A stretch of 64,000 nt of DNA from Winogradskyella ludwigii (GCF_013403985.1 NZ_JABFDF010000002.1:310001-374000); one strand, 5' to 3'; positions 16,819-26,609 are shown, numbered from the stretch's first letter. The notes: generated by a model not told the origin, from the letters alone. Made by a program: numbers and translations.

Positions 16819-17802
16819 TTAAGAATCAAACGAATCCCAAGTAATCTTTAAACCCTCCCTAACCGTATATTTAGGCTGATACCCTAAAAGATCTTGGGCT
16901 TTAGAAATATCAGCTAAGGAATCCCTTACATCACCTTGTCGATTAGGACCGTAAATAGCCTTTAGATCAGAGTCAGCAGCCATACGCAATGATTCCCATA
17001 AATAATTTATAGTAATGCGTTCACCACAGGCCACATTAAAGACTTCATTTTTAGCATCTATGGATGATGCAAAGAATCCTTTTACATTAGCTTGAACTAC
17101 ATTATCAATAAAAGTAAAATCTCTGGTTTGCTCTCCGTCTCCATTTATCTTAGAAGGTTCATTATCCTTAAGCGCTTGCATAAATAAAGGAATTACTGCT
17201 GCATAAGCACCATCCGGACTTTGCCTTGGACCAAAGACATTAAAATACCTTAATCCAATTACATCTGTATCGTAAGTAGTTCCAAATACATCTGCATATA
17301 ATTCGTTGACGTATTTTGTAACGGCATAAGGAGATAAAGGTTTTCCTATAGTATCTTCTACTTTTGGCAAGGCTTTACTATCTCCATACGTTGAGCTAGA
17401 CGCAGCATAGACCATACGTTTTACTGTTGGACTATCTTTCAACGCAATCATCATATTTAAAAACCCAGAAATATTAACTTCATTTGTAGTCGCAGGATCA
17501 TTAATAGAACGTGGTACAGATCCTAAAGCTGCTTGATGAGAAACATAATCAATACCATCCATAGCATTTTTACAAGTCTCAATATCTCGTATATCACCTT
17601 CAATTAATTCAAAGGCTGGATTATCCATAAACTCTGCTAAATTCTCACGATGTCCATTAGAAAAATTATCTAGAACTCTAACTTTTTTAGCATTATACCT
17701 CAATAAATACTCTGTAAGATTGGAACCAATAAAGCCTCCGCCTCCAGTAATTAAAAAACTTAAATTAGATAAATCTGCTGTGTGGTGTGGGTTTGAATAC
17801 AT
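16819..17802 (-). CDS. wbpP: UDP-N-acetylglucosamine 4-epimerase, WbpP/TviC-like
   Basis: 327 aa short-chain dehydrogenase/reductase. LITGGGGFIGSNL (about residues 17-29) is the NAD-binding GxxGxxG motif; YAASSSTYGD and YAVTKY supply the catalytic Ser/Thr and Tyr-x3-Lys. FNVFGPRQSPDGAYAAVIP is characteristic of UDP-sugar 4-epimerases acting on N-acetylated hexosamines. It should interconvert UDP-GlcNAc and UDP-GalNAc. It abuts the dehydrogenase gene by one shared base at 17802, which suggests that both act in making UDP-GalNAcA. GalE-type or UDP-glucuronate epimerase activity is a less likely alternative. Confidence 0.86.
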   Translation of the reverse strand: MYSNPHHTADLSNLSFLITGGGGFIGSNLTEYLLRYNAKKVRVLDNFSNGHRENLAEFMDNPAFELIEGDIRDIETCKNAMDGIDYVSHQAALGSVPRSINDPATTNEVNISGFLNMMIALKDSPTVKRMVYAASSSTYGDSKALPKVEDTIGKPLSPYAVTKYVNELYADVFGTTYDTDVIGLRYFNVFGPRQSPDGAYAAVIPLFMQALKDNEPSKINGDGEQTRDFTFIDNVVQANVKGFFASSIDAKNEVFNVACGERITINYLWESLRMAADSDLKAIYGPNRQGDVRDSLADISKAQDLLGYQPKYTVREGLKITWDSFDS

Positions 17803-19097
17803 TATAATCTTGCGTCTACGGCATCTCTTGGAAGTAAAGATTTTACATCGAAAACAACACCTGTTTGTGATTTTAATTTAGTGATATCTAATTCTAAAAA
17901 TTCTTTATGAGAAACAGCCAAAACAACAGAATCATAATCAGTACTTAAATTAGCATAATTACTAATTAAATCTATCCCGTATTCATGCTTCACCTCTTCT
18001 TTTGATGCCCATGGATCATAAACATCTACATCCAAATGATACGATTGGAACTCTTCAATAATATCAATTACTCTAGAGTTTCTAATGTCAGGACAATTTT
18101 CTTTAAAGGTAATTCCTAGAACAAGTGCCTTAGACCCTTTTATAGTTGCTCCTTTTTTAATCATCATTTTTACAGTTTCCATAGCTACGTAGCTTCCCAT
18201 ACTATCATTCATCTTACGACCTGCTAAAATAATTTCAGGATTATAACCAGATTCTATCGCTTTCTGAGCTAAATAATAAGGATCCACACCAATACAATGA
18301 CCACCAACTAAACCTGGCGAAAATTTTAAGAAATTCCATTTGGTTCCTGCTGCCTCTAACACCGCTTTGGTATCGATATCTAGAAGTCTAAATATTTTAG
18401 ACAATTCATTTACAAAAGCAATATTGATATCACGCTGCGAATTCTCAATGACTTTGGCGGCTTCAGCTACTTTTATAGAAGGTGCCATATGTGTACCCGC
18501 AACGATTACTTTTTTATATAAATTATCAACTTTTATAGCGATTTCTCGTGTAGAGCCAGAGGTCACTTTTAATATTTTTGTGACTGTATGTTCTTTATCT
18601 CCTGGATTAATACGTTCCGGAGAATATCCTGCAAAAAAGTCCTCATTATATATTAAGCCAGATATTTCTGTCAATATAGGAACACAGATATCTTCAGTAG
18701 CTCCTGGGTAAACTGTTGATTCGTATATTACAATATCATTTTTAGACATTGCTCGCCCTACAGTTTCACTTGCTTTTATCAGCGGTGTAAATACAGGCTT
18801 ATTTAATTCATCAGTAGGTGTTGGCACGGTGACAATATATATGTTAGCTATCGCTAATACATCTACATTATCTGTAATATACAGTCCTTTGTTAGCGCTT
18901 AAATCTGTAGTTAAAACAGATTTTAAATAATCACTATCTACCTCTAAGGTTTTGTCTAGACCTGTATTTAATTCACTAATGCGTTGCTTATTTATATCGA
19001 AACCAATAACAAAGAATTTCTTAGCAAATTCTACCGCAAGTGGCAAACCAACATAGCCCAAACCTATGATTGCAACTTTATCTTCTGAATGTGTCAT
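17802..19097 (-). CDS. wbpO: UDP-N-acetyl-D-galactosamine/glucosamine 6-dehydrogenase, WbpO/TviB-like
   Basis: 431 aa, normal family length. VAIIGLGYVGLPLAVEFAKK (about residues 8-27) is the NAD-binding motif of UDP-sugar 6-dehydrogenases, YSPERINPGD is the conserved central element, and LVGGHCIGVDPYYL (about 264-277) carries the catalytic Cys. FKENCPDIRNSRV in the C-terminal domain binds the UDP-sugar. It oxidises C6 of a UDP-HexNAc to a uronic acid in two NAD-dependent steps. Next to wbpP this gives UDP-GalNAcA, an acidic precursor. Its start overlaps the end of the sugar transferase gene by 4 bp. Confidence 0.9.
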   Translation of the reverse strand: MTHSEDKVAIIGLGYVGLPLAVEFAKKFFVIGFDINKQRISELNTGLDKTLEVDSDYLKSVLTTDLSANKGLYITDNVDVLAIANIYIVTVPTPTDELNKPVFTPLIKASETVGRAMSKNDIVIYESTVYPGATEDICVPILTEISGLIYNEDFFAGYSPERINPGDKEHTVTKILKVTSGSTREIAIKVDNLYKKVIVAGTHMAPSIKVAEAAKVIENSQRDINIAFVNELSKIFRLLDIDTKAVLEAAGTKWNFLKFSPGLVGGHCIGVDPYYLAQKAIESGYNPEIILAGRKMNDSMGSYVAMETVKMMIKKGATIKGSKALVLGITFKENCPDIRNSRVIDIIEEFQSYHLDVDVYDPWASKEEVKHEYGIDLISNYANLSTDYDSVVLAVSHKEFLELDITKLKSQTGVVFDVKSLLPRDAVDARL

Positions 19098-19684
19098 TTG
19101 TTTAATATTGATTTTAAAATAAGTAATAAATCTAAGTAAAAACTATAGTTCAGAACGTACTTTTTATTTATTTTAACTTTATCTACCCAAATAATTGTTT
19201 TATTGTAGTGAGTAGGATTTTTTTGACGTTCTAATATGCGTTCTTCATTTCTGTATTTCAAAGTAGCTGGACCTGTAATCCCTGGTTTAACTTCTAAAAT
19301 TATGCGATCTTCTCCTTTTAATTGATCGGCGAAACCTGGCAAATCAGGCCTTGGACCAACCAAACTCATATCCCCAATTAACACATTATAGAGTTGAGGC
19401 ACCTCATTAAGCTTACTTCGTCTTAATAATCTGCCTATTAGCGACGCGTTACTATCTAAACTACCCAGTTGATGCTCACCATTACCTAAAGTCCTTATTT
19501 TATAAATTTTGAAGCGATTTCCATACTGACCAATACGATATTGTGTAAAGACACCCCATTTCCCAGTATCGATAGTAGCTATAATGACAAGTAAGATAAT
19601 GGGTATTAAAATAAAAGGCACACATATCAAAACCAAAACGACGTCAAAAATACGTTTGACATTAAGCTGTGTTTTCGTAATCAA
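19094..19684 (-). CDS. Initiating phosphoglycosyltransferase (bacterial sugar transferase)
   Basis: 196 aa, the small monotopic form. NVKRIFDVVLVLICVPFILI (about residues 8-27) is the re-entrant membrane helix, FTQYRIGQYGNRFKIYKIRT the conserved active-site segment, and LLRRSKLNEVPQLYNVL with MSLVGPRPDLPGF the family signature. It should transfer a sugar phosphate from a UDP-sugar to undecaprenyl phosphate at the cytoplasmic face, starting repeat-unit assembly. It lies between wzc and the precursor genes, overlapping wbpO by 4 bp. The C-terminus is shorter than that of WcaJ, which has extra N-terminal membrane segments. Confidence 0.9.
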   Translation of the reverse strand: MITKTQLNVKRIFDVVLVLICVPFILIPIILLVIIATIDTGKWGVFTQYRIGQYGNRFKIYKIRTLGNGEHQLGSLDSNASLIGRLLRRSKLNEVPQLYNVLIGDMSLVGPRPDLPGFADQLKGEDRIILEVKPGITGPATLKYRNEERILERQKNPTHYNKTIIWVDKVKINKKYVLNYSFYLDLLLILKSILNK

Positions 19685-19704
19685 AATTAAATAATTATAA
19701 CTGG

Positions 19705-22182
19705 TTATATGCGCTTTAAGAAATCCTTAATCTTTTTCAGAATAGATTTTTGGTCCTTCTCATGATAAGAATTCCCATACACTCCGTATCCGTAGCCATA
19801 ACCGTACCCATAACCATAGCCATAACCATAATTACTATTATTCTTATGCCTATAAAAATTAAGAACAAAACTCACATTTTTTAGCTCACCTGAACGATAT
19901 TTAGCATTAACTAATTGCAACATCCCTTTCTTGGTATAATCTAACCGAACCATAAAAATTGTTGCATCTGCATATTGTGTTAATTCTAATGCATCAGTTA
20001 CTAAACCTAAGGGTGGAGTATCCAAAATAATCATATCATACTCTTGTTTTAAGGTACCGATAAGTTCTTTTAAATGATTACTCATTAATAATTCTGATGG
20101 ATTTGGAGGAATTGGTCCTGACGGAATTATATCCAGATTTTCAATGTGAGTATGTGTTGTTATCTCATCCAAAGTTCCATCACCAATAAGATAATTAACG
20201 ACTCCTTTATCGTTGGCGATATTAAAATCATCAAATATTTTTGGCTTACGTAAATCTAACCCTAATAAAATGGTTTTTTTTCCTGAAAGTGCATAAACAG
20301 TAGAAATATTAATGGACGTAAACGTTTTCCCCTCACCACTAACAGAAGACGTCACCATTAAGGTGTTAGCTCTAGCTTCTGAAGAGTGATTTTTAAAAAT
20401 AAACTGTAAACTAGATCTAATAGCTCTGAACGATTCCGCTACAGCAGACTTAGGCTTTTCATAAGCCACCAAATTATTTTTATAACGATATTTACCTACT
20501 AAACCCAATATGGGGATTTTAGACATCCTTGTTATTTCATCAGAACCATGAATAGTATTATCTAACAAATAAACTATGAAGATTAAAAACATTGGAATAA
20601 ATGACCCTAACATTAAGCCCATCATATAATTCAAAGACTTATTAGGACCTATTAAACCACCACCAATATCTTTAGCTTCATCTACAATACCAAGATCCGA
20701 AATATTAGCCGCTTTAACAATAGCTGCTTCACTTCGTTTTGACAAATAAATATCATAGGCTTCTTGACTGATGTCTAAATTTCTTTGGATCTTTAAAAAC
20801 TGTTGTTCATTTTCAGGCAAACTACTCAATTCCGACTCTAAACCTGAAATACTTCTATTCAAAGTCCCTATAATAACACCTATTGTTTTCTTAGTAGCAT
20901 CAATGGTTTCTAATAATACATTTTTTTCAGAATCAATACGTCTATCTAACTCTTTGAAAAGCCCAGAACCTTCTTTGGTCGTATATTCCAAATTTTGCCT
21001 TTCTGCTGCCAAATTTACAATCTTAGAAACACTACTTAATATATTTTTTTCCTCTATACCAACACTTGTTGGTGCAGCAATATTAGTATAGTCTGTTTTA
21101 GTATTTAAATAAACCTCAAGGTTATTCAGGTAATCGAGCTTAGATTCTTCTTCTTGCTTAGATAACTCGAATTGTCGTAATTGTCCCGAAATTTGAGAAA
21201 TTTCATTACTAACGTCAAATACCTTGTTATCCTTCCGGAACTGATTCATCTCATCAGTATAATCTGTAAGGCTCACATTTACAGCAGCTAAACTACTATC
21301 TATAAATTTAATCGTATTAGTCGCATATAAATTTTTCCGTTCCAACTCGGTTTTACTTAAAATTGCAGAAGTCGCATTAAGATAATCTACAATTTTATCT
21401 TTATTATTACCAGCCAATTGCAGCCTTAAAATAGAAGATGAAGACGCTGAAAATGCCCCAATTATTACATTAGATTTATAAGAATTAACGACAGCATCGA
21501 AATTACTAAATTTAAGAAAAAACTCTGACCCTGGAGAAATGTTTCTTCCCGGCCTTATTACAATTTTACCATTAAGAAAAGGTAATGAAACAACACTTTC
21601 AGTTTTATAAGATTTTGAAAATAATCCAATCGGCACTTTAATTTTAGATTTGGATTTATCACCATATTTCTGAGCAGAAGCACTAGCACCTTCAAATTCA
21701 GTAAACACCTCAAACTCATTCGCGTTAATAAAACGAATACCAACGGGATAACCAAGAACCTGATCCTTAGCCTCATCTAAAATAAATTCAAAAGGAGCTT
21801 TTTTATAGATGTCTATTTTTCGATACTTTCCTTCTTCCAAATACTCCATATAATATTGAAGAGAATCCACAACTTTTTCATTATGAGTTCGTGTTTTTAT
21901 AGCTGTCATAATCTTGCCAACTTTCCCTGAAACACCACCCCAATTAAAGGATATACTTGTATTAGCTGTAAAAAATGGGTTTTGATCATTGTCTACAGAT
22001 ATTAACGAATCTAATTTATAAACATTTTGCTTCCTTACATTTATAAAATAAGCGATTAGCATAGCAACACCAACACAGGCTAATACAAATTTCCAAAGGT
22101 TTAAAACTTTAAAAAGATAACCTCTAAAATCAAAACTAATACTCTGTGATTCTATATCATCTAACTCTTCGTAATCTCTCAT
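19705..22182 (-). CDS. wzc: Polysaccharide co-polymerase with tyrosine autokinase domain (Wzc-like)
   Basis: 825 aa. A first membrane helix lies at about residues 31-48 and a second at about 517-540, with a long periplasmic coiled-coil region between them (Wzz/GNVR type). The C-terminal BY-kinase has VTSSVSGEGKTFTSIN (Walker A), ILLGLDLRKP (Walker A') and YDMIILDTPPLG (Walker B). A Tyr cluster near the end, alternating Tyr-Gly about eight times, is the autophosphorylation tail. It controls chain length and export together with Wza. It is encoded 9 bp after wza. Codon-level repetition in the tail is listed separately. Confidence 0.94.
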   Translation of the reverse strand: MRDYEELDDIESQSISFDFRGYLFKVLNLWKFVLACVGVAMLIAYFINVRKQNVYKLDSLISVDNDQNPFFTANTSISFNWGGVSGKVGKIMTAIKTRTHNEKVVDSLQYYMEYLEEGKYRKIDIYKKAPFEFILDEAKDQVLGYPVGIRFINANEFEVFTEFEGASASAQKYGDKSKSKIKVPIGLFSKSYKTESVVSLPFLNGKIVIRPGRNISPGSEFFLKFSNFDAVVNSYKSNVIIGAFSASSSSILRLQLAGNNKDKIVDYLNATSAILSKTELERKNLYATNTIKFIDSSLAAVNVSLTDYTDEMNQFRKDNKVFDVSNEISQISGQLRQFELSKQEEESKLDYLNNLEVYLNTKTDYTNIAAPTSVGIEEKNILSSVSKIVNLAAERQNLEYTTKEGSGLFKELDRRIDSEKNVLLETIDATKKTIGVIIGTLNRSISGLESELSSLPENEQQFLKIQRNLDISQEAYDIYLSKRSEAAIVKAANISDLGIVDEAKDIGGGLIGPNKSLNYMMGLMLGSFIPMFLIFIVYLLDNTIHGSDEITRMSKIPILGLVGKYRYKNNLVAYEKPKSAVAESFRAIRSSLQFIFKNHSSEARANTLMVTSSVSGEGKTFTSINISTVYALSGKKTILLGLDLRKPKIFDDFNIANDKGVVNYLIGDGTLDEITTHTHIENLDIIPSGPIPPNPSELLMSNHLKELIGTLKQEYDMIILDTPPLGLVTDALELTQYADATIFMVRLDYTKKGMLQLVNAKYRSGELKNVSFVLNFYRHKNNSNYGYGYGYGYGYGYGYGVYGNSYHEKDQKSILKKIKDFLKRI
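19785..19832 (-). repeat. Hexanucleotide repeat encoding (Tyr-Gly)n tail of Wzc
   Basis: Consecutive near-identical 6-bp units (CCATAA, CCATAG, CCGTAC and similar on the plus strand) encode about eight Tyr-Gly pairs before Val-Tyr-Gly. Units vary at third positions, which would reduce but not prevent slippage. The encoded tyrosines are the likely autophosphorylation sites of the kinase. Confidence 0.8.
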
Positions 22183-22191
22183 AGTATAATT

Positions 22192-22992
22192 TTATAATCT
22201 TGAAAAAAGCAAGATTCCTGTAGTAAGTAAAGAAAGAATTGAGGCTATAGTAGCAATACCAGAAATTGCTGTTGTACCTGTACCTATAGATTTCTGCACC
22301 AATGGCTTAACGTAAATAATATCATTAGGCTGAATATAATAATACGGAGAATTCATGACCTTAATATCCGTTAAATCCAAATGGTGAATTTTTTGACCTT
22401 GTGGATATTGTCTGATAATTAAAACATCCTTTTTATCACCCGTAATTGGTATCTCACCAACATTAGCAATAGCTTCAAAAATATTAACACGTTCTGTAAA
22501 TAACACATTACTACCAGGACTTCCTACCTCACCATTTGCGGTATAACGTAATCCGGCTAGTTTCACTGTAACAAATATGTTTGCTGTTTCTTTAAATTGT
22601 TCTTTTAGTAATTTCTCTTCAATTAACTTTTCAATTTCTTCTGTTGTAAATCCTAAAACATTGATATAACCTAGTGTAGGAATTCTTACATTACCATGTA
22701 AATCGACAGTAAACCCATCAAAATAAGCACGTTCAGCACTACCTGCATTTAAATTACCTTCACCTGCAGGATTTAAAATTGATACCGTTTCCTGGTCTAA
22801 TGCCTTTACTCTAATATTGAGAATATCATTAATTTGAATTCTGTATGGTTTCTGAACCTCATTGAGATTATTAGGTATAGAATCATATGTTGAATTCTCT
22901 TTGATTTGCAGATAAACTGTGTCTTTATGAGGGATACAAGAGGACACAACAATACAACTCAACAAAATGATTAAAAGCTTTATACGCTTCAT
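22192..22992 (-). CDS. wza: Polysaccharide export outer-membrane lipoprotein (Wza-like)
   Basis: About 266 aa from the ATG at 22992. The frame extends to 23043, but the first 17 codons would precede the signal peptide and overlap the promoter at 23015-23043. MKRIKLLIILLSCIVVSSC is a lipoprotein signal peptide ending in a lipobox Cys. A poly_export domain follows (QKPYRIQINDILNIRVKALD), then SLBB-type beta modules (GEVGSPGSNVLFTERVNIFE) and a hydrophobic C-terminal helix, the expected membrane element. It should form the outer-membrane channel for the polysaccharide. It is the first gene of the leftward operon, 9 bp before wzc. Confidence 0.93.
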   Translation of the reverse strand: MKRIKLLIILLSCIVVSSCIPHKDTVYLQIKENSTYDSIPNNLNEVQKPYRIQINDILNIRVKALDQETVSILNPAGEGNLNAGSAERAYFDGFTVDLHGNVRIPTLGYINVLGFTTEEIEKLIEEKLLKEQFKETANIFVTVKLAGLRYTANGEVGSPGSNVLFTERVNIFEAIANVGEIPITGDKKDVLIIRQYPQGQKIHHLDLTDIKVMNSPYYYIQPNDIIYVKPLVQKSIGTGTTAISGIATIASILSLLTTGILLFSRL

Positions 22993-23014
22993 ATTTATAA
23001 TGGATCTTTTGAGA

Positions 23015-23043
23015 CAAATATAATGTATCAACACTAATATCAA
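23015..23043 (-). promoter_or_regulatory. Bacteroidota-type promoter of the wza operon
   Basis: On the minus strand TATATTTG (23022-23015) matches the -7 consensus TAnnTTTG and TTG (23043-23041) lies 18 bp upstream as the -33 element. Transcription would start about 5-10 bp downstream, shortly before the ATG at 22992. This gives a very short leader and supports the later wza start. Confidence 0.65.
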
Positions 23044-23094
23044 AACTAATACTATTCTTTTTGGTTTATTTCCGTTCTTTGTAAAAAAAACACT

Positions 23095-24957
23095 TTGAAT
23101 TATCTCAACGTAGAAAACATATCAAAATCATTTGGAGAGCTTGTACTCTTCAAAGATTTATCTTTCAGTATCCATAAAGATCAGAAGATTGCTTTTGTAG
23201 CCAAAAATGGAAGTGGCAAGACATCTATCCTAAATATTCTAGCAGGAAAAGATACTCCAGATGATGGTCAAATTGTGATAAGAAATGGACTTCGATTAGC
23301 ATTTTTAGATCAAGAACCTAATTTAGATCCAGATCTAACTCTCGAAGAAACTATTTTCGCATCAGACATTCCTGTATTGAAAATTATTGAAGCCTACGAA
23401 AAAGCCTTAAAAAATCCCGAAGATGCAGATGCGTACCAAAAAGCTTTTGAAGGCATGGATCGCTATAATGCTTGGGAGTTTGAAACGCAATACCAACAAA
23501 CCTTGTCTCAACTAAAATTAGACGACCTTTCTTTAAAGATAAAAACGCTCTCTGGAGGTCAGAAAAAACGTTTAGCACTAGCACAAGCTCTACTGAGTAA
23601 ACCAGATATCTTAATTTTAGATGAACCTACCAATCACCTCGATTTAGAAATGATTGAATGGTTAGAGGAATATTTTGCAAAAACACAGCAAACCCTTTTC
23701 ATGGTTACACACGATAGATATTTCCTAGAACGTGTTTGTAATGAAATTATAGAATTAGATCATGGCGAACTCCATACGTATAAAGGTAATTATTCTTATT
23801 ATTTAGAAAAGAAGGAAGCCAGAATAGAAAACCAAGCCACAGAAGTTGGCAAAGCTAAACAATTGTTTAAAAAGGAACTCGATTGGATGCGTCGCCAACC
23901 CAAAGCGCGTACTACGAAATCTAAAAGCAGAATTGACGATTTTTCTGAAATAAAGTCCAAAGCGCACCAACGTCGTAATGACCATAAAATCGAATTAGAC
24001 ATCAACATGGAACGTCTTGGGAGTAAAATCATAGAGTTTCATAACGTATCTAAAGCATTTAAAGATAAAACGATTCTAGACGGCTTTGAGTACACCTTTA
24101 AAAAAGGGGAGCGTATTGGTATTATTGGAAAAAATGGAACAGGAAAATCGACGTTCCTAAATCTTTTAACACAAACAGCACAGCCAGATAGTGGTAAAGT
24201 TGTTCTTGGTGAAACGGTTAAAATAGGGTATTACACGCAAGGAGGAATTAAAGCAAAGCCTAATCAAAAAGTTATTGATGTTATTAAAGAATTTGGAGAT
24301 TACATTCCATTAGCCAAAGGACGACAAATTAGCGCGCAGCAATTACTAGAAAAGTTTTTATTTAGCAGAAAAAAACAATGGGATTTTGTTGAAAAACTGA
24401 GTGGAGGCGAGCAAAAGCGATTGTATTTGTGTACTGTTTTAATTCAAAACCCAAATGTTTTAATTTTAGATGAACCTACCAACGACTTAGATATTGTAAC
24501 GCTTAATGTACTCGAAGAATTCTTAATGGATTTCCCTGGAGTGCTTTTAGTAGTCTCTCACGACCGTTACTTCATGGACAAAATTGTAGATCATATGTTT
24601 GTCTTTAGAGGTCAAGGTGTAGTCGATGATTTCCCTGGTAATTATTCAGATTTTAGAGCTTACGACGCGAGTAAAACGAAAGAAATTGCTCCTGTAGAAA
24701 AAGTAGATACTACAAAAGCTGAAAAACAAAACGAAGCCAACAAGTTAGATTACAACGAACAAAAGGAATACAAGAATCTAACCTCTAAAATACGATCTCT
24801 AGAACTTGACAAAGTTGCCATGGAAGAAAAATTTACAAACCCTGATTTATCACAAGATCAAATTGCAAAACTTTCAGAAAAATTACAAGTGATAATAGAT
24901 ACTATTGAAGAAAAAGAAATGCGTTGGTTTGAATTGGCTGAGAAGATGGAAAATTAA
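23095..24957 (+). CDS. ABC-F family ATPase (Uup-like)
   Basis: 620 aa with two ATP-binding cassettes and no membrane segment. Cassette 1 has FVAKNGSGKTSILNI, LSGGQKKRLALAQALL and ILILDEPTNHLDLEM. Cassette 2 has GIIGKNGTGKSTFLNLL, LSGGEQKRLYLC and VLILDEPTNDLDIVT. A charged linker (about residues 240-300) and a C-terminal coiled coil (about 550-618, KAEKQNEANKLDYNEQKEYK) resemble Uup. ABC-F proteins bind the ribosome E site and relieve stalls or affect DNA-repair intermediates. The start is TTG at 23095, as no ATG precedes NYLNVENISKSFG. It is divergent from wza with 102 bp between the starts. Confidence 0.92.
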   Translation: MNYLNVENISKSFGELVLFKDLSFSIHKDQKIAFVAKNGSGKTSILNILAGKDTPDDGQIVIRNGLRLAFLDQEPNLDPDLTLEETIFASDIPVLKIIEAYEKALKNPEDADAYQKAFEGMDRYNAWEFETQYQQTLSQLKLDDLSLKIKTLSGGQKKRLALAQALLSKPDILILDEPTNHLDLEMIEWLEEYFAKTQQTLFMVTHDRYFLERVCNEIIELDHGELHTYKGNYSYYLEKKEARIENQATEVGKAKQLFKKELDWMRRQPKARTTKSKSRIDDFSEIKSKAHQRRNDHKIELDINMERLGSKIIEFHNVSKAFKDKTILDGFEYTFKKGERIGIIGKNGTGKSTFLNLLTQTAQPDSGKVVLGETVKIGYYTQGGIKAKPNQKVIDVIKEFGDYIPLAKGRQISAQQLLEKFLFSRKKQWDFVEKLSGGEQKRLYLCTVLIQNPNVLILDEPTNDLDIVTLNVLEEFLMDFPGVLLVVSHDRYFMDKIVDHMFVFRGQGVVDDFPGNYSDFRAYDASKTKEIAPVEKVDTTKAEKQNEANKLDYNEQKEYKNLTSKIRSLELDKVAMEEKFTNPDLSQDQIAKLSEKLQVIIDTIEEKEMRWFELAEKMEN

Positions 24958-25037
24958 AAACCGTAATACATGGTGTGAGTATAGTAAGTCCTTACAACTA
25001 TTGAATTGCGAAACTTTAAAACTTTGAAACTAATAAA

Positions 25038-25808
25038 GTGTACCCAATAATAGCCTACATAAAATTCTTAACTCAGGCCTCTAACCAACATGGAGTCCAC
25101 TCCCCTTTTGTCTATAATTTTGTAACCAAATGCCTGTATGACAAGACTGCTTATGAAGCTTACAACAAACTTAATCACTATAAAAAAGAGTTATTAAGCT
25201 CAGATACCATTTTACAAATCACAGATTTAGGTGAAGGCTCCAAAACTTTAGATGCTAACCAACGAAGCGTTGGTAAAATGGTTAAAACCTCTAGTAGTTC
25301 TAAAAAAGATACACAACTTTTATACAGACTGTCAAAATACTTCAAATTTAAAAACAGTTTAGAATTAGGTACATCTTTAGGTATGGGAACTTATGCGCTT
25401 TCTCTAGCTAATTCATCAAATAAAATCACAACGATTGAAGGCTGTCCTAATACGTCGGCATTTGCAAAATCAAAACTAGAAAACAAAGAAGTAAAGAACA
25501 TTGAATTTAAAACTGGTCATTTCTCAGATACGATTTCATTATTAAAAGACGACAAATTTGATTTCATTTTTTTCGATGGTCATCATAACAAAACCGCAAC
25601 CATCCAATATTTTGAAGCCTTATTACCTAAGATTCACAATGAAACCATTTTTGTATTCGATGATATATATTGGTCTAAAGGCATGACTGAAGCTTGGGAG
25701 TACATCAAAAATCACAAGTCCGTAACGGTAACTGTAGATGGCTTTAATTTAGGCTTCGTATTTTTCAGAAGAGAACAAGCAAAAGAACATTTTAAAATTA
25801 GAATGTAA
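25038..25808 (+). CDS. Class I SAM-dependent methyltransferase
   Basis: 256 aa. The start is GTG at 25038 (MYPIIAYIKFLTQASNQHGV). LELGTSLGMGTYALSLA (about residues 113-129) is the SAM-binding glycine loop, TTIEGCPNTSAFAKSK the acidic motif II, and FDFIFFDGHHNKTATIQYFE (about 177-196) the post-II motif, as in catechol O-methyltransferase-like families. The substrate is unknown. The N-terminal HSPFVYNFV is conserved in my memory of Flavobacteriaceae homologs. It follows the ABC-F gene after 80 bp that contain repeated AAACTTT segments but no terminator. Confidence 0.82.
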   Translation: MYPIIAYIKFLTQASNQHGVHSPFVYNFVTKCLYDKTAYEAYNKLNHYKKELLSSDTILQITDLGEGSKTLDANQRSVGKMVKTSSSSKKDTQLLYRLSKYFKFKNSLELGTSLGMGTYALSLANSSNKITTIEGCPNTSAFAKSKLENKEVKNIEFKTGHFSDTISLLKDDKFDFIFFDGHHNKTATIQYFEALLPKIHNETIFVFDDIYWSKGMTEAWEYIKNHKSVTVTVDGFNLGFVFFRREQAKEHFKIRM

Positions 25809-25919
25809 CAAAGGCTTAACTTTAGCGTCTTATTTAATGAACTGATTTTTAAATAGAACTCAATTATGCTTTTTTAATTTATCTTGCAAAAGATATAAGC
25901 ACACAAACACTTTTAAACT

Positions 25920-26609
25920 ATGAGCGGCAACGTCATTGAGATTAGAAATATCATTAGAGATTTTAAATTAGGACAAGAAATTGTTCATGTTTTAAAAGGC
26001 ATCGATTTAGACATTAAGCGTGGCGAATATGTTGCCATAATGGGACCTTCTGGATCTGGTAAATCTACTTTAATGAATTTACTAGGCTGTTTAGACACAC
26101 CAACAGCTGGGTCTTATAATCTTAACGGAAATGATGTTAGCCAAATGTCTGACGACGATCTTGCCGAAATTAGAAATAAAGAAATAGGTTTTGTTTTTCA
26201 AACGTTTAATCTTTTACCAAGAACAACGGCATTAGATAATGTTGCGTTACCAATGATTTATGCTGGTGCCAATAAAAAAGATCGTAATATGCGCGCTACA
26301 GAAGTTTTAACTGATGTTGGACTTGCAGATAGAATGGACCATAAACCCAATCAACTTTCTGGTGGACAAAGACAACGTGTGGCTGTTGGTCGTGCTTTAG
26401 TAAACAAACCTTCTATTATCTTAGCAGATGAGCCTACAGGGAATCTAGATTCTAAAACAGGAACCGAAATTATGGCGCTTTTCGATGAAATCCATAAATC
26501 AGGAAATACAGTTATTATGGTAACTCACGAAGAAGATATTGCTGCACATGCCAAACGTGTTATTCGTTTACGCGATGGTGTTATTGAAAGTGATACGTTT
26601 AATGATTAA
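25920..26609 (+). CDS. LolD/MacB-type ABC transporter ATPase
   Basis: 229 aa, a stand-alone ATPase. [18 protein letters not shown] (about 42-59) is Walker [20 protein letters not shown] the signature, and [16 protein letters not shown]alker B with the extended TGNLDS typical of the LolD/MacB/FtsE class. [17 protein letters not shown] is the Q-loop. This class drives mechanotransmission permeases rather than pumping through the bilayer. No matching MacB-like permease lies in the window, so its partner must be elsewhere. Its stop overlaps the start of the next small membrane protein gene by 8 bp. Confidence 0.9.
   Translation: MSGNVIEIRNIIRDFKLGQEIVHVLKGIDLDIKRGEYVAIMGPSGSGKSTLMNLLGCLDTPTAGSYNLNGNDVSQMSDDDLAEIRNKEIGFVFQTFNLLPRTTALDNVALPMIYAGANKKDRNMRATEVLTDVGLADRMDHKPNQLSGGQRQRVAVGRALVNKPSIILADEPTGNLDSKTGTEIMALFDEIHKSGNTVIMVTHEEDIAAHAKRVIRLRDGVIESDTFND

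Noticed and set aside
18340..18711. 123-codon plus-strand frame over wbpO.
   Set aside because: A shadow of the dehydrogenase gene, which has full family motifs on the other strand.
22993..23043. Longer N-terminus for Wza.
   Set aside because: It overlaps the promoter and puts 17 residues before a perfect lipoprotein signal peptide.
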